The translations under genes and the position numbers were made by a program. The notes under the pieces are model-generated. The model was given only the letters and a program-made list of their open reading frames with translations. It was not told the origin of the DNA and did not search any database. This document shows, piece by piece, positions 50,053 through 59,348 of a DNA stretch of 64,000 bases (position 1 is its first letter; each line of letters starts with the position of its first letter). This DNA is from Pseudobacillus lumedeiriae (GTDB lineage: Bacteria > Bacillota > Bacilli > Bacillales > Domibacillaceae), in NCBI RefSeq assembly GCF_044891285.1, contig NZ_JAUIYO010000003.1:186001-250000 (forward strand), in the 5' to 3' direction.

Positions 50053-51540
50053 TTAAGGTGCAATTTTTTCATCGGCATTACTTGGATGATTAAATCCATC
50101 GGCCAAGTGACTGTGTTCGCCGAGAATGTAATAATCAAGCGTTTTCTTTGGAATTTGTTTAAATGACTTTCCGCGCACCATATAGAATACAACTCCTATG
50201 GCGAGCCAGGCAATTAAAGCAATCCAAGATGGCACGCCCATAAACGCTGGGGATCCTGGAATAGCAAGCAATCCGACGAAGACAAGACTAGCGATGGAAC
50301 CAAGCAGACTGCAAAGCTTACGTCCTGGTGAAACGGCTCCTTCCATCACAGTATCATCGCCCGACCATTTGAAGAACTTATAAGCGGCAAAACAAGTGTA
50401 GAAATAGGCCACGGCTACACCGATGGAAGCCATATCAACGATCCATAACAACACTTGTCTGCCAAACCATGGAGCTGCTAAACAGACTGCCATCGTAAAA
50501 ATAATTCCGGCATAAGGCGTTCTGTGTTTCGGGTGTACCTTTCCAAATACCTCAGGCAAAATTTTCGCACGGCTCATCGCAAACAGCAGGCGGCTCGCTG
50601 ATACGTAAAACCCGTTTAACCCTGTAAAAATCCCCATACAAATAGCAATAGCCAATACAACTAATCCAATAGTACCAAAGTGCCCTGCAACAACATCCCC
50701 TGTTCCCCAGATCGACTGCTTTGCAACTAAATCCTGCCACGGCATGGCAACAGCAGTAAACATAATGTTTATTACATAAATGAACGTTGCAATAATGAGT
50801 GCCCATACGATAAGCATGAACGCTTTCTTTGCTGGAAAATCAAATTCTTCTGCTGATTGCGGCACATTGTCAAAGCCGACAAAAGCAAATGGAGCAATAG
50901 CAACAATTGTCAGGATGGCGGACATAGCAGGAATTTCCGGATTAAACGCCGGCTGTAAATTAGAGAAGGATGAGTCAGGATGAGAAAACATGCCGAGCGC
51001 CAGCGCTGCCACACCTAATACGAGAACGACACAGAAGATAAACTGAAGGCGTCCTGAAAAAGACGCACCGCGAATGTTCAGCCAAGCAAATAAAAACAAA
51101 GCAGCCGTCGCAATTAACACTTCTGTGAAGTATACGTCCCAGCCCGCAATGCTGTACATCTGTCCTTGCATGGCTATTTTGGGAATGGTGAATTTAAACA
51201 AGAGTGCCAACGCTGATGCGTTTAATGCGACAATGCTCATATACCCAAGCGCTAAAAACCATCCGCAAATATAAGCGTGTGTTCTCCCAAAGCCGAGGTA
51301 CGCATAGGCAAACTCTCCTCCAGATACCGGAAAATGACGAATCAAAAACCCATAGCTGACAGCAATTAAAATCATGAGGAGCCCGCCGACTCCAAATCCG
51401 ATCGCTGCCCCGAGCGGTCCCGGTTTCGCCATCCAATCTGTCGGAAGGACAAAGCTTCCCCAGCCGATTGCCGAACCTAGGGCAATCGCCCAAACCCAAT
51501 GCGGCTTTAACGTCTTGTCCAACTGCGTCCTTTCTTCCAT
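50053..51540 (-). CDS. APC-family amino acid/polyamine permease
   Basis: A 495-residue membrane carrier with twelve predicted spans. N-terminal GSAIGWGSFVLPTDWMAKPG is the substrate loop of APC helix 1, and FVGFDNVPQSAEEF the helix 6 motif. Close in pattern to permeases of the ethanolamine/basic amino acid group, but the substrate cannot be read. ATG 51540 follows GGGGAGG; the longer frame is unsupported. Single gene. Confidence 0.8.
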   Translation of the reverse strand: MEERTQLDKTLKPHWVWAIALGSAIGWGSFVLPTDWMAKPGPLGAAIGFGVGGLLMILIAVSYGFLIRHFPVSGGEFAYAYLGFGRTHAYICGWFLALGYMSIVALNASALALLFKFTIPKIAMQGQMYSIAGWDVYFTEVLIATAALFLFAWLNIRGASFSGRLQFIFCVVLVLGVAALALGMFSHPDSSFSNLQPAFNPEIPAMSAILTIVAIAPFAFVGFDNVPQSAEEFDFPAKKAFMLIVWALIIATFIYVINIMFTAVAMPWQDLVAKQSIWGTGDVVAGHFGTIGLVVLAIAICMGIFTGLNGFYVSASRLLFAMSRAKILPEVFGKVHPKHRTPYAGIIFTMAVCLAAPWFGRQVLLWIVDMASIGVAVAYFYTCFAAYKFFKWSGDDTVMEGAVSPGRKLCSLLGSIASLVFVGLLAIPGSPAFMGVPSWIALIAWLAIGVVFYMVRGKSFKQIPKKTLDYYILGEHSHLADGFNHPSNADEKIAP

Positions 51541-51953
51541 GCAAAAAAACCTCCCCAATTTATAAGTAATTAAGCTCATATAAGAGAGGTTTAGTCTAAA
51601 AAGCCTTAACCATCCCTAAGAGCATAATTCCCACCATTTATCAATTCAGAAATATAATAATATTCTGAAAAATGAACATATACTTATTTGAGGTCGGCAC
51701 TGTTGCATCGATTGGTCGGAAGAAGTGGTTGTCTAATTGCTGCGGTTATTCCATGTTCCCTACCCATACTATATTACAAATTTGTGAAGCTAACAATTTA
51801 ACATCTCGATGAATATTATTAAAAACTTATATAAGTGTGAAGCTATTCCTTTCTAAGATACACACTTTTTTTAATAAACGAGGCCAATTTTATCACTATT
51901 TGGTAGAATAGATAAACAAAGGGAAACATTTATTATTAAGGGGTGGAAAAAAC
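51541..51953. other. Intergenic region between divergent APC and YbjQ genes
   Basis: GGCACTGTTGCA at 51696-51707 looks like the terminal inverted repeat of IS6-family elements (GGCACTGTTGCAAA), but no partner end or transposase is seen. A hairpin AAGTGTG/CACACTT followed by seven T at 51832-51877 is a possible plus-strand terminator. Promoters for both genes must lie here; none is clear-cut. Confidence 0.35.
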
Positions 51954-52274
51954 ATGATCATCGTAACAACAGAAAACGTTACCGGCTATAAAATTACTGA
52001 AGTAAAAGGACCTGTATTCGGATTGACAGTAAGAGCACGGGGGATTGGAAAAGACATTGTCGCTTCATTAAAAGGACTAATCGGAGGAGAAATTAACCAA
52101 TACACAGAAATGCTTGAGGATGCGCGAAAGCAGGCGATCGACCGCATGGTAAAAAACGCAAAATCGATGGATGCCAATGCGATTATTATGATGCGTTTTG
52201 ATTCCGGGGAAATCGGCCAAAACATGAGTGAAATTGTTGCTTATGGAACTGCCGTTGTCGTGGAACAGGAATAA
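51954..52274 (+). CDS. YbjQ/UPF0145 family protein
   Basis: A 106-residue protein of the YbjQ (DUF74, heavy-metal-binding-like) family: ENVTGYKITEVKGPVFGLTV, DARKQAIDRMVKNAKSMDAN and AIIMMRFD with the C-terminal AYGTAVVVE. It forms pentamer-like rings; biochemical role unknown. ATG follows AAGGGGTGG. The next gene starts six bases after its stop, so they are cotranscribed. Confidence 0.88.
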   Translation: MIIVTTENVTGYKITEVKGPVFGLTVRARGIGKDIVASLKGLIGGEINQYTEMLEDARKQAIDRMVKNAKSMDANAIIMMRFDSGEIGQNMSEIVAYGTAVVVEQE

Positions 52275-52279
52275 AGCCG

Positions 52280-52510
52280 ATGCTAGAATGGATTATTGGC
52301 TTCTATGGTTTACAGTTTGTCGCTCTTATCCTCTTAGTCATCGGATCTTGGTTCATCTGGGACCGCCGTTTCAAGACGAAACATGGCCAGCAAGTGCCAC
52401 AAGGTTTCGTCCGTACAAAAGAAGTATCTATTGATCCTACGACCCAAAAAAAGCTAGTCGTTTACATGCACCCTGACACAGGAGAACGTTTCTATAAGGA
52501 AGAGGATTAA
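52280..52510 (+). CDS. Small membrane protein of unknown function
   Basis: A 76-residue protein with one N-terminal helix (IIGFYGLQFVALILLVIGSW) and a polar tail (FVRTKEVSIDPTTQKKLVV, YMHPDTGERFYKEED). Weak ribosome site inside the YbjQ 3' end suggests coupling. No family recognised. Confidence 0.65.
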   Translation: MLEWIIGFYGLQFVALILLVIGSWFIWDRRFKTKHGQQVPQGFVRTKEVSIDPTTQKKLVVYMHPDTGERFYKEED

Positions 52511-52518
52511 ATCGAATA

Positions 52519-52616
52519 CAAAAAAGCGGTTGGCTCATAACTAAAGTGCCGGACCTTACATTTTCAGTACAATGTATTGAGAATGTGGTCCGACGCTTTG
52601 GAGTCAACCGCTTTTA
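52519..52616 (+). terminator. Long two-tier hairpin terminator
   Basis: Outer stem AAAAGCGGTTGGCTC/GAGTCAACCGCTTTT, inner stem AAGTGCCGGACC/GGTCCGACGCTTT, loop of about 30 bases: a single 95-base fold ending in TTTT. Closes the YbjQ transcript. Confidence 0.75.
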
Positions 52617-52621
52617 CCGGC

Positions 52622-52707
52622 AGGCTATGTTAATCGGATCTGTTCATTTTCGCTAAGGGCCCCCGCCTTCCGCTCTAGTCAACAATCGTCATTAACACAG
52701 CCTTCTA
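52622..52707 (+). repeat. Family B element with both ends
   Basis: AGGCTATGTTAATCGG at the left and TCATTAACACAGCCTTCT at the right are inverted repeats; interior CGCCTTCCGCTC and TCAACAATCG match other copies. The most complete short copy in the window. Confidence 0.75.
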
Positions 52708-52827
52708 TTAAAAACATACATACCCCTTGCTAAAACTCAATCTATGGATTGTTTCAAGCTAGCCTAGTAGAGCTTTTCCTGCCATCTAAATCCCCTTATT
52801 CGTTGTTCTAATGAGCTTCTCCATTGC

Positions 52828-53100
52828 TCAATGTCCTACCTGCCATGGACGATTGACTTGAGGTTTCACTCGTCTTTGCTTTGGCCCCAACTCTTCCCTC
52901 GTTACTCTGCGAGGCTCCATTCCTTTTTCGATGCGCGTCCGCAATTCTTTAGAGTAGGAATATAAATTAGGAGGTAAGTAGACCCGAGTTGCCGCCCCCT
53001 GGCAATCGGGACACTGTGCTTCTCCTTTGTAGCCCGCCATTGATTTAAAGTACAATGTGAACTCACCGCAGTGACTGCAGTTGAATGTATAACTAGGCAA
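52828..53100 (-). CDS. fmdB: FmdB-type zinc ribbon protein
   Basis: A 90-residue protein with the FmdB zinc ribbon: PSYTFNCSHCGEF and QCPDCQG, two CxxC pairs. TTG start follows AAGGAGG. It lies twelve bases behind the formamidase gene, the classical fmdA-fmdB pairing, where it was proposed to be a regulator. The C-terminal half is basic and low in structure. Confidence 0.88.
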   Translation of the reverse strand: MPSYTFNCSHCGEFTLYFKSMAGYKGEAQCPDCQGAATRVYLPPNLYSYSKELRTRIEKGMEPRRVTREELGPKQRRVKPQVNRPWQVGH

Positions 53101-53112
53101 GGCTCTTCCTCC

Positions 53113-54291
53113 TTACTTCGGATCAATATTTTTATCAAATATTTGTGTTGGAATCGCTACTGTACAACATGCATTCGGGATGTCTACGATGCCGCTCACC
53201 CGGCCCTCAATAGGCGCTGTACTCAACAGCATGTACGCCTGTTCCCCTGTATAGCCAAGTGTTTTCATATATTCAATGGCATTTAAACAAGCGCGGCGGT
53301 ATGCGATATTCGCATCTAAATAATGCTGCGTGCCTGTCATCTCGTCTACGGAAATGCCTTCAAATACTAAATAATCGGAATAACGCGGCTCAACTGGGCC
53401 AGGCTTGAAAACAGGATTATCTTTAATCTTATACTTCTCCATGCCGCCCTTAATGACATCGACACGAAGGTCAATCCACCCTGACATTTCAATTCCGCCG
53501 CAGAACGTGATTTCACCGTCCCCTTGTGAAAAATGAAGGTCGCCTACCGACAACTTCGCTCCATCCACAAATACTGGGAAGAAGATCCTTGAGCCTTTGG
53601 ATAAGTTCTTAATATCACAGTTTCCGCCATTCTCTCTCGGAGGAACCGTTCTCGCTCCTTCTTTTGCCACGCGGTCAAACTCTGCTCCTTTTAGCGTCCC
53701 GAGCACAGCATGTTCGGCTTGAGGAGAAGTAGCTAGTTCCGGAACACGATCAGGATCCGTCATCTTCAACTCATTCTCCCGTCTATTCCACTCTTGTAGA
53801 AGTTCCATGGAAGGCGCTACGCCAATTAGACCAGGATGAATCATACCTGCAAATTTCACACCCGGAATGTGTCTTGAAGTCGTGTAAATGCCTTCAAAAT
53901 CCCAAATGGATTTCGCCGCTTCAGGATAATGCTCCACTAAAAAGCTTCCGCCATTTTCCTTAGCAAAAATTCCGTTAAACCCCCACTCTTGCTCCTGAAA
54001 CGCGCCGATATCCAAAATATCAACGACTAACAAGTCACCCGGCTCCGCTCCATTGACATAGACCGGTCCGCTTAATACATGGACGCGCGGCAAAACGACG
54101 TCTCGAATATCGCTCGGATCGTCATTGTTGCTAATTTGACCGTCCGTCCAATCCTTACAATCCATACGGAAAGACTCTCCTGGCTCTACTGAAAAAGCAG
54201 CAGGGATATCTGGATGCCAGCGATTATGTCCCGGATGAGCTTGTTGCTCCATTTTTTTAGTGAGATCGAGTTTAAACAAAGTTTTTGGCAT
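53113..54291 (-). CDS. fmdA: Formamidase/acetamidase
   Basis: FmdA_AmdA amidohydrolase of 392 residues that splits formamide to formate and ammonia. Family segments HPGHNRWHPDIP, PRVHVLSGPVYVNGAEPGD, HIPGVKFAGMIHPGLIGVAPS, RENGGNCDIKNLSKGSR and DLHFSQGDGEITFCGGIEM are present. ATG follows GAAGGAGG. Operon with fmdB. Probably a nitrogen-scavenging enzyme; a divergent NhaC-like carrier lies upstream. Confidence 0.93.
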   Translation of the reverse strand: MPKTLFKLDLTKKMEQQAHPGHNRWHPDIPAAFSVEPGESFRMDCKDWTDGQISNNDDPSDIRDVVLPRVHVLSGPVYVNGAEPGDLLVVDILDIGAFQEQEWGFNGIFAKENGGSFLVEHYPEAAKSIWDFEGIYTTSRHIPGVKFAGMIHPGLIGVAPSMELLQEWNRRENELKMTDPDRVPELATSPQAEHAVLGTLKGAEFDRVAKEGARTVPPRENGGNCDIKNLSKGSRIFFPVFVDGAKLSVGDLHFSQGDGEITFCGGIEMSGWIDLRVDVIKGGMEKYKIKDNPVFKPGPVEPRYSDYLVFEGISVDEMTGTQHYLDANIAYRRACLNAIEYMKTLGYTGEQAYMLLSTAPIEGRVSGIVDIPNACCTVAIPTQIFDKNIDPK

Positions 54292-54421
54292 GTTGTTCCT
54301 CCTTCAATCTATTTATCTATGAAGTTAGACTATGTATGCGCTCTCATTTTACCCCCCTCAGAAATATAAGTCAAACTATTCACAATATTTAAATTTAAAT
54401 TTCTTCATATAAGCAATAACC

Positions 54422-54465
54422 CGTTGATTGAATATATTGACAATTATGGAATCAACGTTTATCAT
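54422..54465 (+). promoter_or_regulatory. Promoter with inverted repeat between formamidase and NhaC-like genes
   Basis: TTGACA (54437), 17-base spacer, TATCAT (54460). CGTTGATT (54422) and AATCAACG (54450) are perfect 8-bp inverted arms 20 bases apart that straddle the -35. An unknown regulator could bind here and also affect the divergent formamidase gene. Confidence 0.5.
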
Positions 54466-54508
54466 CTTTATAACCAATAAGAATAATAAGGATTAAGAGG
54501 TGAACAAA

Positions 54509-55828
54509 ATGAGTGACCGTACAAAAGGAACGCCTTTCGCCTTACTGCCGCTCGTTGTCTTTTTATCTATATTTATTGGCAGCGGGATCATTACTGGTAA
54601 TTTTAAAGCTGTTCCAATTATCGTTGCTGCTTTAATTGCTGTCGGGACAGCTCTTACCATGAATAGACAAAAACCTTTTTCTGAAAAAATGGACGTGTTT
54701 TGTAAAGGTGCCGGCCATCCGAATATTATGCTAATGGCTGTTATCTTTATTTTAGCCGGGGCCTTTTCTGCTGCAGCTAACGGCATGGGTGCGGTAGAAT
54801 CGACGGTAAATCTGGCCTTATCTGTACTGCCTCATAACTTATTAATCGTCGGTCTCTTTTTCATCGCCTGCTTTATTTCCCTTTCTATGGGGACATCAAC
54901 AGGCACCGTTGTCGCACTTGCTCCGATTGGAGTGGGGATCAGCGGACAAACCGATGTTTCGCTTGCACTGGCAATGGGAGCCGTCATTGGCGGGGCCATG
55001 TTTGGGGATAATTTATCATTTATCTCTGATACAACGATTGCTGCGGTGAGAACCCAGCACACAAAAATGAAAGATAAATTCAAAGTAAATTTCTTTATCG
55101 TCCTGCCGGCAGCCATTGTAACGGCCATCATTTTATTCGCATTAACAGCAGGTGTACAAGGAACACTTGATTCATACTCATACAACTTTGTGAAAATTCT
55201 TCCTTACCTTGCCGTCTTAGCGGCCGCTCTCGCTGGTGTCAATGTGCTGATCGTATTAACTGGAGGAATTATTTTATCAGGCATCATCGGCTTCATCGAT
55301 GGCAGCTATAATTTTCTCACCTTCCTGCAAACCGTTGGTGAAGGAATTGGGAATATGCAAAACCTTGCCATGCTCGCTATTTTAATTGGTGGAATGGTAG
55401 AAATCATTAAATATAATGGCGGCCTTGATTTCTTGCTGCATACTATTACGAAAAACATTAAATCAAAGCGCGGAGCCCAATTCGGGATCGCCAGCCTGGT
55501 TGGAATCACGAACTTGTCGACTTCCAACAACACCGTTTCAATTATTATGACTGGGCCGCTAGCGAAAAACATCGCTGACGAATACGAAATTGATCCAAGA
55601 AAATCGGCCAGCCTTTTAGACATTTTTGCCTGCTCTGTTCAGGGAATTATTCCTTATGGCGGACAGCTCATGGCCGCTTCAGGTCTTGCCGCCATCTCTC
55701 CTGTCGCGATCATGCCTTATTCGTTTTATCCCGTCTTAACAGGTGTCTGCGGAATTTTAGCGATCCTTTTCAACTGGCCAAGATTATCGGACAAACAGCC
55801 CGCGATAGAAAAGAAAAGTGTATCTTAA
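54509..55828 (+). CDS. NhaC-type sodium/proton antiporter family carrier
   Basis: A 439-residue membrane protein of about eleven spans. Motifs SMGTSTGTVVALAPIGVGI, GGAMFGDNLSFISDTTIAAV and LVGITNLSTSNNTVSIIM are typical of NhaC-related antiporters, some of which exchange amino acids or organic acids for cations. Start ATG 54509 after AAGAGGTG; GTG at 54500 is less likely. Divergent from formamidase across a shared regulatory region. Confidence 0.82.
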   Translation: MSDRTKGTPFALLPLVVFLSIFIGSGIITGNFKAVPIIVAALIAVGTALTMNRQKPFSEKMDVFCKGAGHPNIMLMAVIFILAGAFSAAANGMGAVESTVNLALSVLPHNLLIVGLFFIACFISLSMGTSTGTVVALAPIGVGISGQTDVSLALAMGAVIGGAMFGDNLSFISDTTIAAVRTQHTKMKDKFKVNFFIVLPAAIVTAIILFALTAGVQGTLDSYSYNFVKILPYLAVLAAALAGVNVLIVLTGGIILSGIIGFIDGSYNFLTFLQTVGEGIGNMQNLAMLAILIGGMVEIIKYNGGLDFLLHTITKNIKSKRGAQFGIASLVGITNLSTSNNTVSIIMTGPLAKNIADEYEIDPRKSASLLDIFACSVQGIIPYGGQLMAASGLAAISPVAIMPYSFYPVLTGVCGILAILFNWPRLSDKQPAIEKKSVS

Positions 55829-55848
55829 TCTCTTAATATTGAACAATC

Positions 55849-55892
55849 AAAAAAAGCTCGCAGAGAAAATAAACTTCTCTGCGAGCTTTTTC
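55849..55892 (+). terminator. Terminator after the NhaC-like gene
   Basis: AAAAAGCTCGCAGAGAA/TTCTCTGCGAGCTTTTT, a perfect 17-bp stem with a 7-base loop. Confidence 0.9.
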
Positions 55893-55997
55893 GTTGGCAT
55901 AGGTATCTTTATTCCTCATTAACTGCTAGTAAACATCCCATCCATTCATAGAACCATTAGCAGCGAATGAAGCCTCCCTGTGATAGACGTTTCATTG

Positions 55998-57284
55998 TTA
56001 TAAAAACTCTATCACACCTAAAACGATAAACACTAAAATAATAAACACTAACGTAGCATTATGCCCCCATTTGTTTCGATAATCCGGCATTACCTTTTCC
56101 TTCGAGTTTAATAATAAAAGTAACGTAATAGCAAGGAAAGGTAAAAATGCCGAACCCAGTGCAGCATATAGGAGTACTAAACTAACTGGTTTGTTAAATA
56201 TCAATAAAAGCAAAGATGGAAAAGTAAGCCACGCTAAAAATGCTCTGTATGCAGGATCTTTTTCGGATACTGGATTGGATTGATTCCCCTTATCTTCACC
56301 CTTCCGCTTGACAACTCGTACAAAATCCGCAAACAAGTAAGGTATTCCACTCCATGATCCGATTAGAGAGCTAAATGCAGCTGCCCAGAAGCCAATATTT
56401 AAAGCGAATTTTGCTGTCGTTCCAAAGTTCTGTCCATATAAACCTAGAAAATCTTTTAACCCTTCTGAGCCACTAAAAGCTATACCAGAGCCATATAGAA
56501 AATGTGTACCTATAATCATCATCGATACAGTAAAAAGACCTGTAATGATGTAAGCAATGGATGCGTCTAAACGCATAACAGGTATCCACGACTTGTCGTT
56601 CCATTCCTTCTCACGTATCCAGTATCCATAGGCTGCCAGCGCCATCGTCCCGCCTACTCCTCCAACTATACCGAGAATGCGATAAATAGAACCATCCGGT
56701 ATTCTAGGTACAAGCGCTTCACTTGGAATGGCCCCCAGGCTTGGGAGAATCACAATAGCAGAACCGACAACAGCCACAAACATGATTCCGATTAAAACGG
56801 TAATGACACGTTCGAATATTTTATATCGGCCGAACCAAATGAGAGCAAAGCCCGCGACAGAATGAAGCACCGCCCATGCCCATAAAGGCATAATAGGAAA
56901 CATCGTATACATGATGAGACCGCATGCCGTAGCAATGGCTGCACCATAGATAAGCCCGAACAAAGTAACGTACACAAAGAAGTAGCCCATTGTCCACATT
57001 CCGAGCGAGCGCCAGCCCTCTAAAATGGTCTGTCCTGTAGCTAAGGTCCACCTGCCGACACCTTCTGTAAGGATATACTTAAAAAAGACGCCAATGAAAA
57101 CCGCCCATGCAAGGGATATTCCGAAATCCGCACCGGCAACAATCGCTGTAACAAGATCCCCTGCTCCGACTCCAGTAGCTGCCAAAACAATACCAGGCCC
57201 TAAGATAGCAAACTTACTTTTACTCTTTAACTTAGCAGGTTGTACCGAAGCAGACTCCTCTGCAACATACTTTTTTTCTTCCAT
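55998..57284 (-). CDS. Nramp-superfamily transporter with altered metal site
   Basis: A 428-residue membrane protein of about eleven spans with Nramp-like layout. In helix 1 the Nramp metal motif DPGN is absent: the sequence reads GPGIVLAATGVGAGDL. In helix 6 the MPH motif is also absent (GGVGGTMALAAYGYW). Such Nramp-related carriers are common in Firmicutes but should not be annotated as MntH; substrate unknown. AGGAGG precedes ATG. Single gene between the NhaC-like and gamma-glutamyltransferase genes. Confidence 0.78.
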   Translation of the reverse strand: MEEKKYVAEESASVQPAKLKSKSKFAILGPGIVLAATGVGAGDLVTAIVAGADFGISLAWAVFIGVFFKYILTEGVGRWTLATGQTILEGWRSLGMWTMGYFFVYVTLFGLIYGAAIATACGLIMYTMFPIMPLWAWAVLHSVAGFALIWFGRYKIFERVITVLIGIMFVAVVGSAIVILPSLGAIPSEALVPRIPDGSIYRILGIVGGVGGTMALAAYGYWIREKEWNDKSWIPVMRLDASIAYIITGLFTVSMMIIGTHFLYGSGIAFSGSEGLKDFLGLYGQNFGTTAKFALNIGFWAAAFSSLIGSWSGIPYLFADFVRVVKRKGEDKGNQSNPVSEKDPAYRAFLAWLTFPSLLLLIFNKPVSLVLLYAALGSAFLPFLAITLLLLLNSKEKVMPDYRNKWGHNATLVFIILVFIVLGVIEFL

Positions 57285-57547
57285 TTAAATTTCCTCCTCA
57301 TTGATCAAGAGCAGTCACTAATTTAGTTTCCATAAGACTAAATGAGTAAGTGCCCTTCTCATTTTTGCTCTTTGAAACGGAAATATGAGAGTGTGACTTA
57401 TCGAAGAAGGAATTGCTCTCATGTCGTTGATCTTTAGTTGAAACCCACGACTGACAAATGCAATAAAGAAAATGTTGTATGCTTTCCTGCTATAGATAGA
57501 GAAAGTAGATTAGCATTGATAAATGGCCTGTTTTTTAGATGAATAGT

Positions 57548-59146
57548 TTAATAACCAATGGCACAGCCATCTTTTCGAGGATCCGATCCCCCCTGCAGCA
57601 TATTTGTTTTTGGCTCAATCAGAATACCTTGATATCCTCCGAAACAATCTAATCCAGAGATGAGGGTATGGCCTTTTTCCATTAACTCTAATTTTGTCTG
57701 ACTTGAAATTTCTGACTCTAAAGCTATTCCATGCTCGAAATGACGAAAACGCGGAGACTCTCCTGCCTCTTGAACATTCATTCCATATTCCAAATGATTA
57801 AGCAGCACTTGTACCTGGCCTTGCGGCTGCATGTCTCCCCCCATTACTCCAAAAGAAAAATAAGGTTTTTCATCTTTCATGACGAGCGCAGGAATAATCG
57901 TGTGGAGTGTTCTTTTCCCCGGCTTTAATGTATTTAAATGGCTTTCTTCAAGAGAAAATCCCACCGCTCGATTTTGTAAAACAACACCTGTCTCTCCCGC
58001 AACGATGCCAGATCCAAAAGGAGTAAACAAACTATTAATGAACGATATGACATTTCGATCTTTATCTACTACTGATAAGTAAACAGTATCTCCTACTAAC
58101 TCAAAACCAGCCCCTGCGCTTTGCATAGGGAACAATTCGTCAATTTGCTGACTGCGGCTGGATGCATATTCTTTACAAAGCATTTTTTCTACTGGCACAG
58201 GCGCAAAATCCGGATCGGCAATAAAACAGTCACGGTCAGCATAAGCTAACTTTTTCACCTCAGTAAGAAGGTGAATATATTCAGATGAATTATGCTTTAT
58301 ATTGGCTAAATCAAAGTTCTCCAACATATTGAGCATCGACAGCGTCACAACCCCTTGCCCATTTGGCGGAAGCTGATATACATCATAACCCTTATAATTG
58401 GTTGTAATCGCTTTCACCCATGTCGATGAGTGTGAAGCCAAATCTTCGTAACTAAGAAGTCCTCCTTGTTTTTCGACATATGCTGCAATTTCACGAGCGA
58501 TCTTTCCTTTATAAAAGGCATCCCTTCCTCCTTCTGCAATAGCTATTAATGTATCTGCCAGCTGCGGGATTTTAAAAACCTCTCCTTCTCTCGGAGCTTT
58601 TCCTTCTATCAAATAACATTCGCTTGCTTCTTTATTTTGTTTTAATAGTGACTCTGATCGTTTCCATTGTGCTGCAATAATCTCAGAAACAGGAAACCCT
58701 CTTTCAGCATACTCGATGGCTGGCTGTAACACTTCAGCAAATGTCATTGTTCCATGCTTTTCTAGAATCTCTGCCCATCCATCTACAGTACCTGGGGTTG
58801 TGAGCGATAAAATTCCTGTCAGCGGCATCTTTGTATATCCTCGTGACAAGTAATATTCTCTGCTTGATTTAAAGGGAGCACGGCCACTGCCATTTAAAGC
58901 CTCTACTTTTTTGTTCTTTTGATTGTAAAGAAGTGCGAACATATCACCTCCAAGTCCTGTTTGCATGGGTTCCACCACGGCTAGTACCGCTGCCGCTGCT
59001 ATAGCTGCATCAAATGCATTTCCCCCTTGTTGCAAAATTTGAAGCCCCGCCATAGATGCTAAAGGCTGGCTCGAAGCGACCATACCGTTTGGTGCATGAA
59101 CAACCGAACGGGTAAGTAAAGGATTTCCAGCTGGACGATCCGCCAT
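57548..59146 (-). CDS. ywrD: Cytosolic gamma-glutamyltransferase, YwrD-like
   Basis: Ntn-hydrolase of 532 residues without a signal peptide, unlike secreted Ggt. Family motifs: NGMVASSQPLASMAGLQILQ, GGNAFDAAIAAA, GLGGDMFALLY, and the autoprocessing site around GDTVYLSVVD with nucleophile Thr, then NSLFTPFGSG. Absence of a leader and the neighbouring AsnC and ChrA genes match the B. subtilis ywrABCD locus. Start ATG 59146 after GCAGGGGGG. Transfers or hydrolyses gamma-glutamyl groups of cytosolic peptides; natural substrate unknown. Confidence 0.87.
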   Translation of the reverse strand: MADRPAGNPLLTRSVVHAPNGMVASSQPLASMAGLQILQQGGNAFDAAIAAAAVLAVVEPMQTGLGGDMFALLYNQKNKKVEALNGSGRAPFKSSREYYLSRGYTKMPLTGILSLTTPGTVDGWAEILEKHGTMTFAEVLQPAIEYAERGFPVSEIIAAQWKRSESLLKQNKEASECYLIEGKAPREGEVFKIPQLADTLIAIAEGGRDAFYKGKIAREIAAYVEKQGGLLSYEDLASHSSTWVKAITTNYKGYDVYQLPPNGQGVVTLSMLNMLENFDLANIKHNSSEYIHLLTEVKKLAYADRDCFIADPDFAPVPVEKMLCKEYASSRSQQIDELFPMQSAGAGFELVGDTVYLSVVDKDRNVISFINSLFTPFGSGIVAGETGVVLQNRAVGFSLEESHLNTLKPGKRTLHTIIPALVMKDEKPYFSFGVMGGDMQPQGQVQVLLNHLEYGMNVQEAGESPRFRHFEHGIALESEISSQTKLELMEKGHTLISGLDCFGGYQGILIEPKTNMLQGGSDPRKDGCAIGY

Positions 59147-59173
59147 TCTTATTCCCCCCTGCATTTTTATGAT

Positions 59174-59218
59174 GTCTGAAAATTCAGACTTATAACTTTG
59201 TACAATACTTTCTCACAA
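59174..59218 (-). promoter_or_regulatory. ywrD promoter with palindromic operator
   Basis: Minus strand TTGTGA, 17-base spacer, TTATAA. The palindrome GTCTGAA-AA-TTCAGAC (59174-59189) touches the -10 on its downstream side, a position suited to repression. Confidence 0.5.
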
Positions 59219-59233
59219 ACAATTAGTTAAGTC

Positions 59234-59286
59234 AATAACTTTTTTTCATTGATTTGGAAAGTTATTTAATATATAGTTATTCACAA
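59234..59286. promoter_or_regulatory. AsnC-type inverted repeat between ywrD and ywrC
   Basis: AATAACTTT (59234) and AAAGTTATT (59258) are perfect 9-bp inverted arms; a third AGTTATT follows at about 59274. The divergent AsnC/Lrp regulator is the natural candidate to bind this AT-rich site. Confidence 0.45.
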
Positions 59287-59348
59287 CGAAAGATTTTATT
59301 TATTTTTACTTACAATTCGAAATAAAAAAAACATTGGAGGGTCAGCTG

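Noticed and set aside
51696..51707. IS6-family insertion sequence end
   Set aside because: Only one 12-base match to the terminal repeat, with no second end, transposase or target duplication; left as a note.
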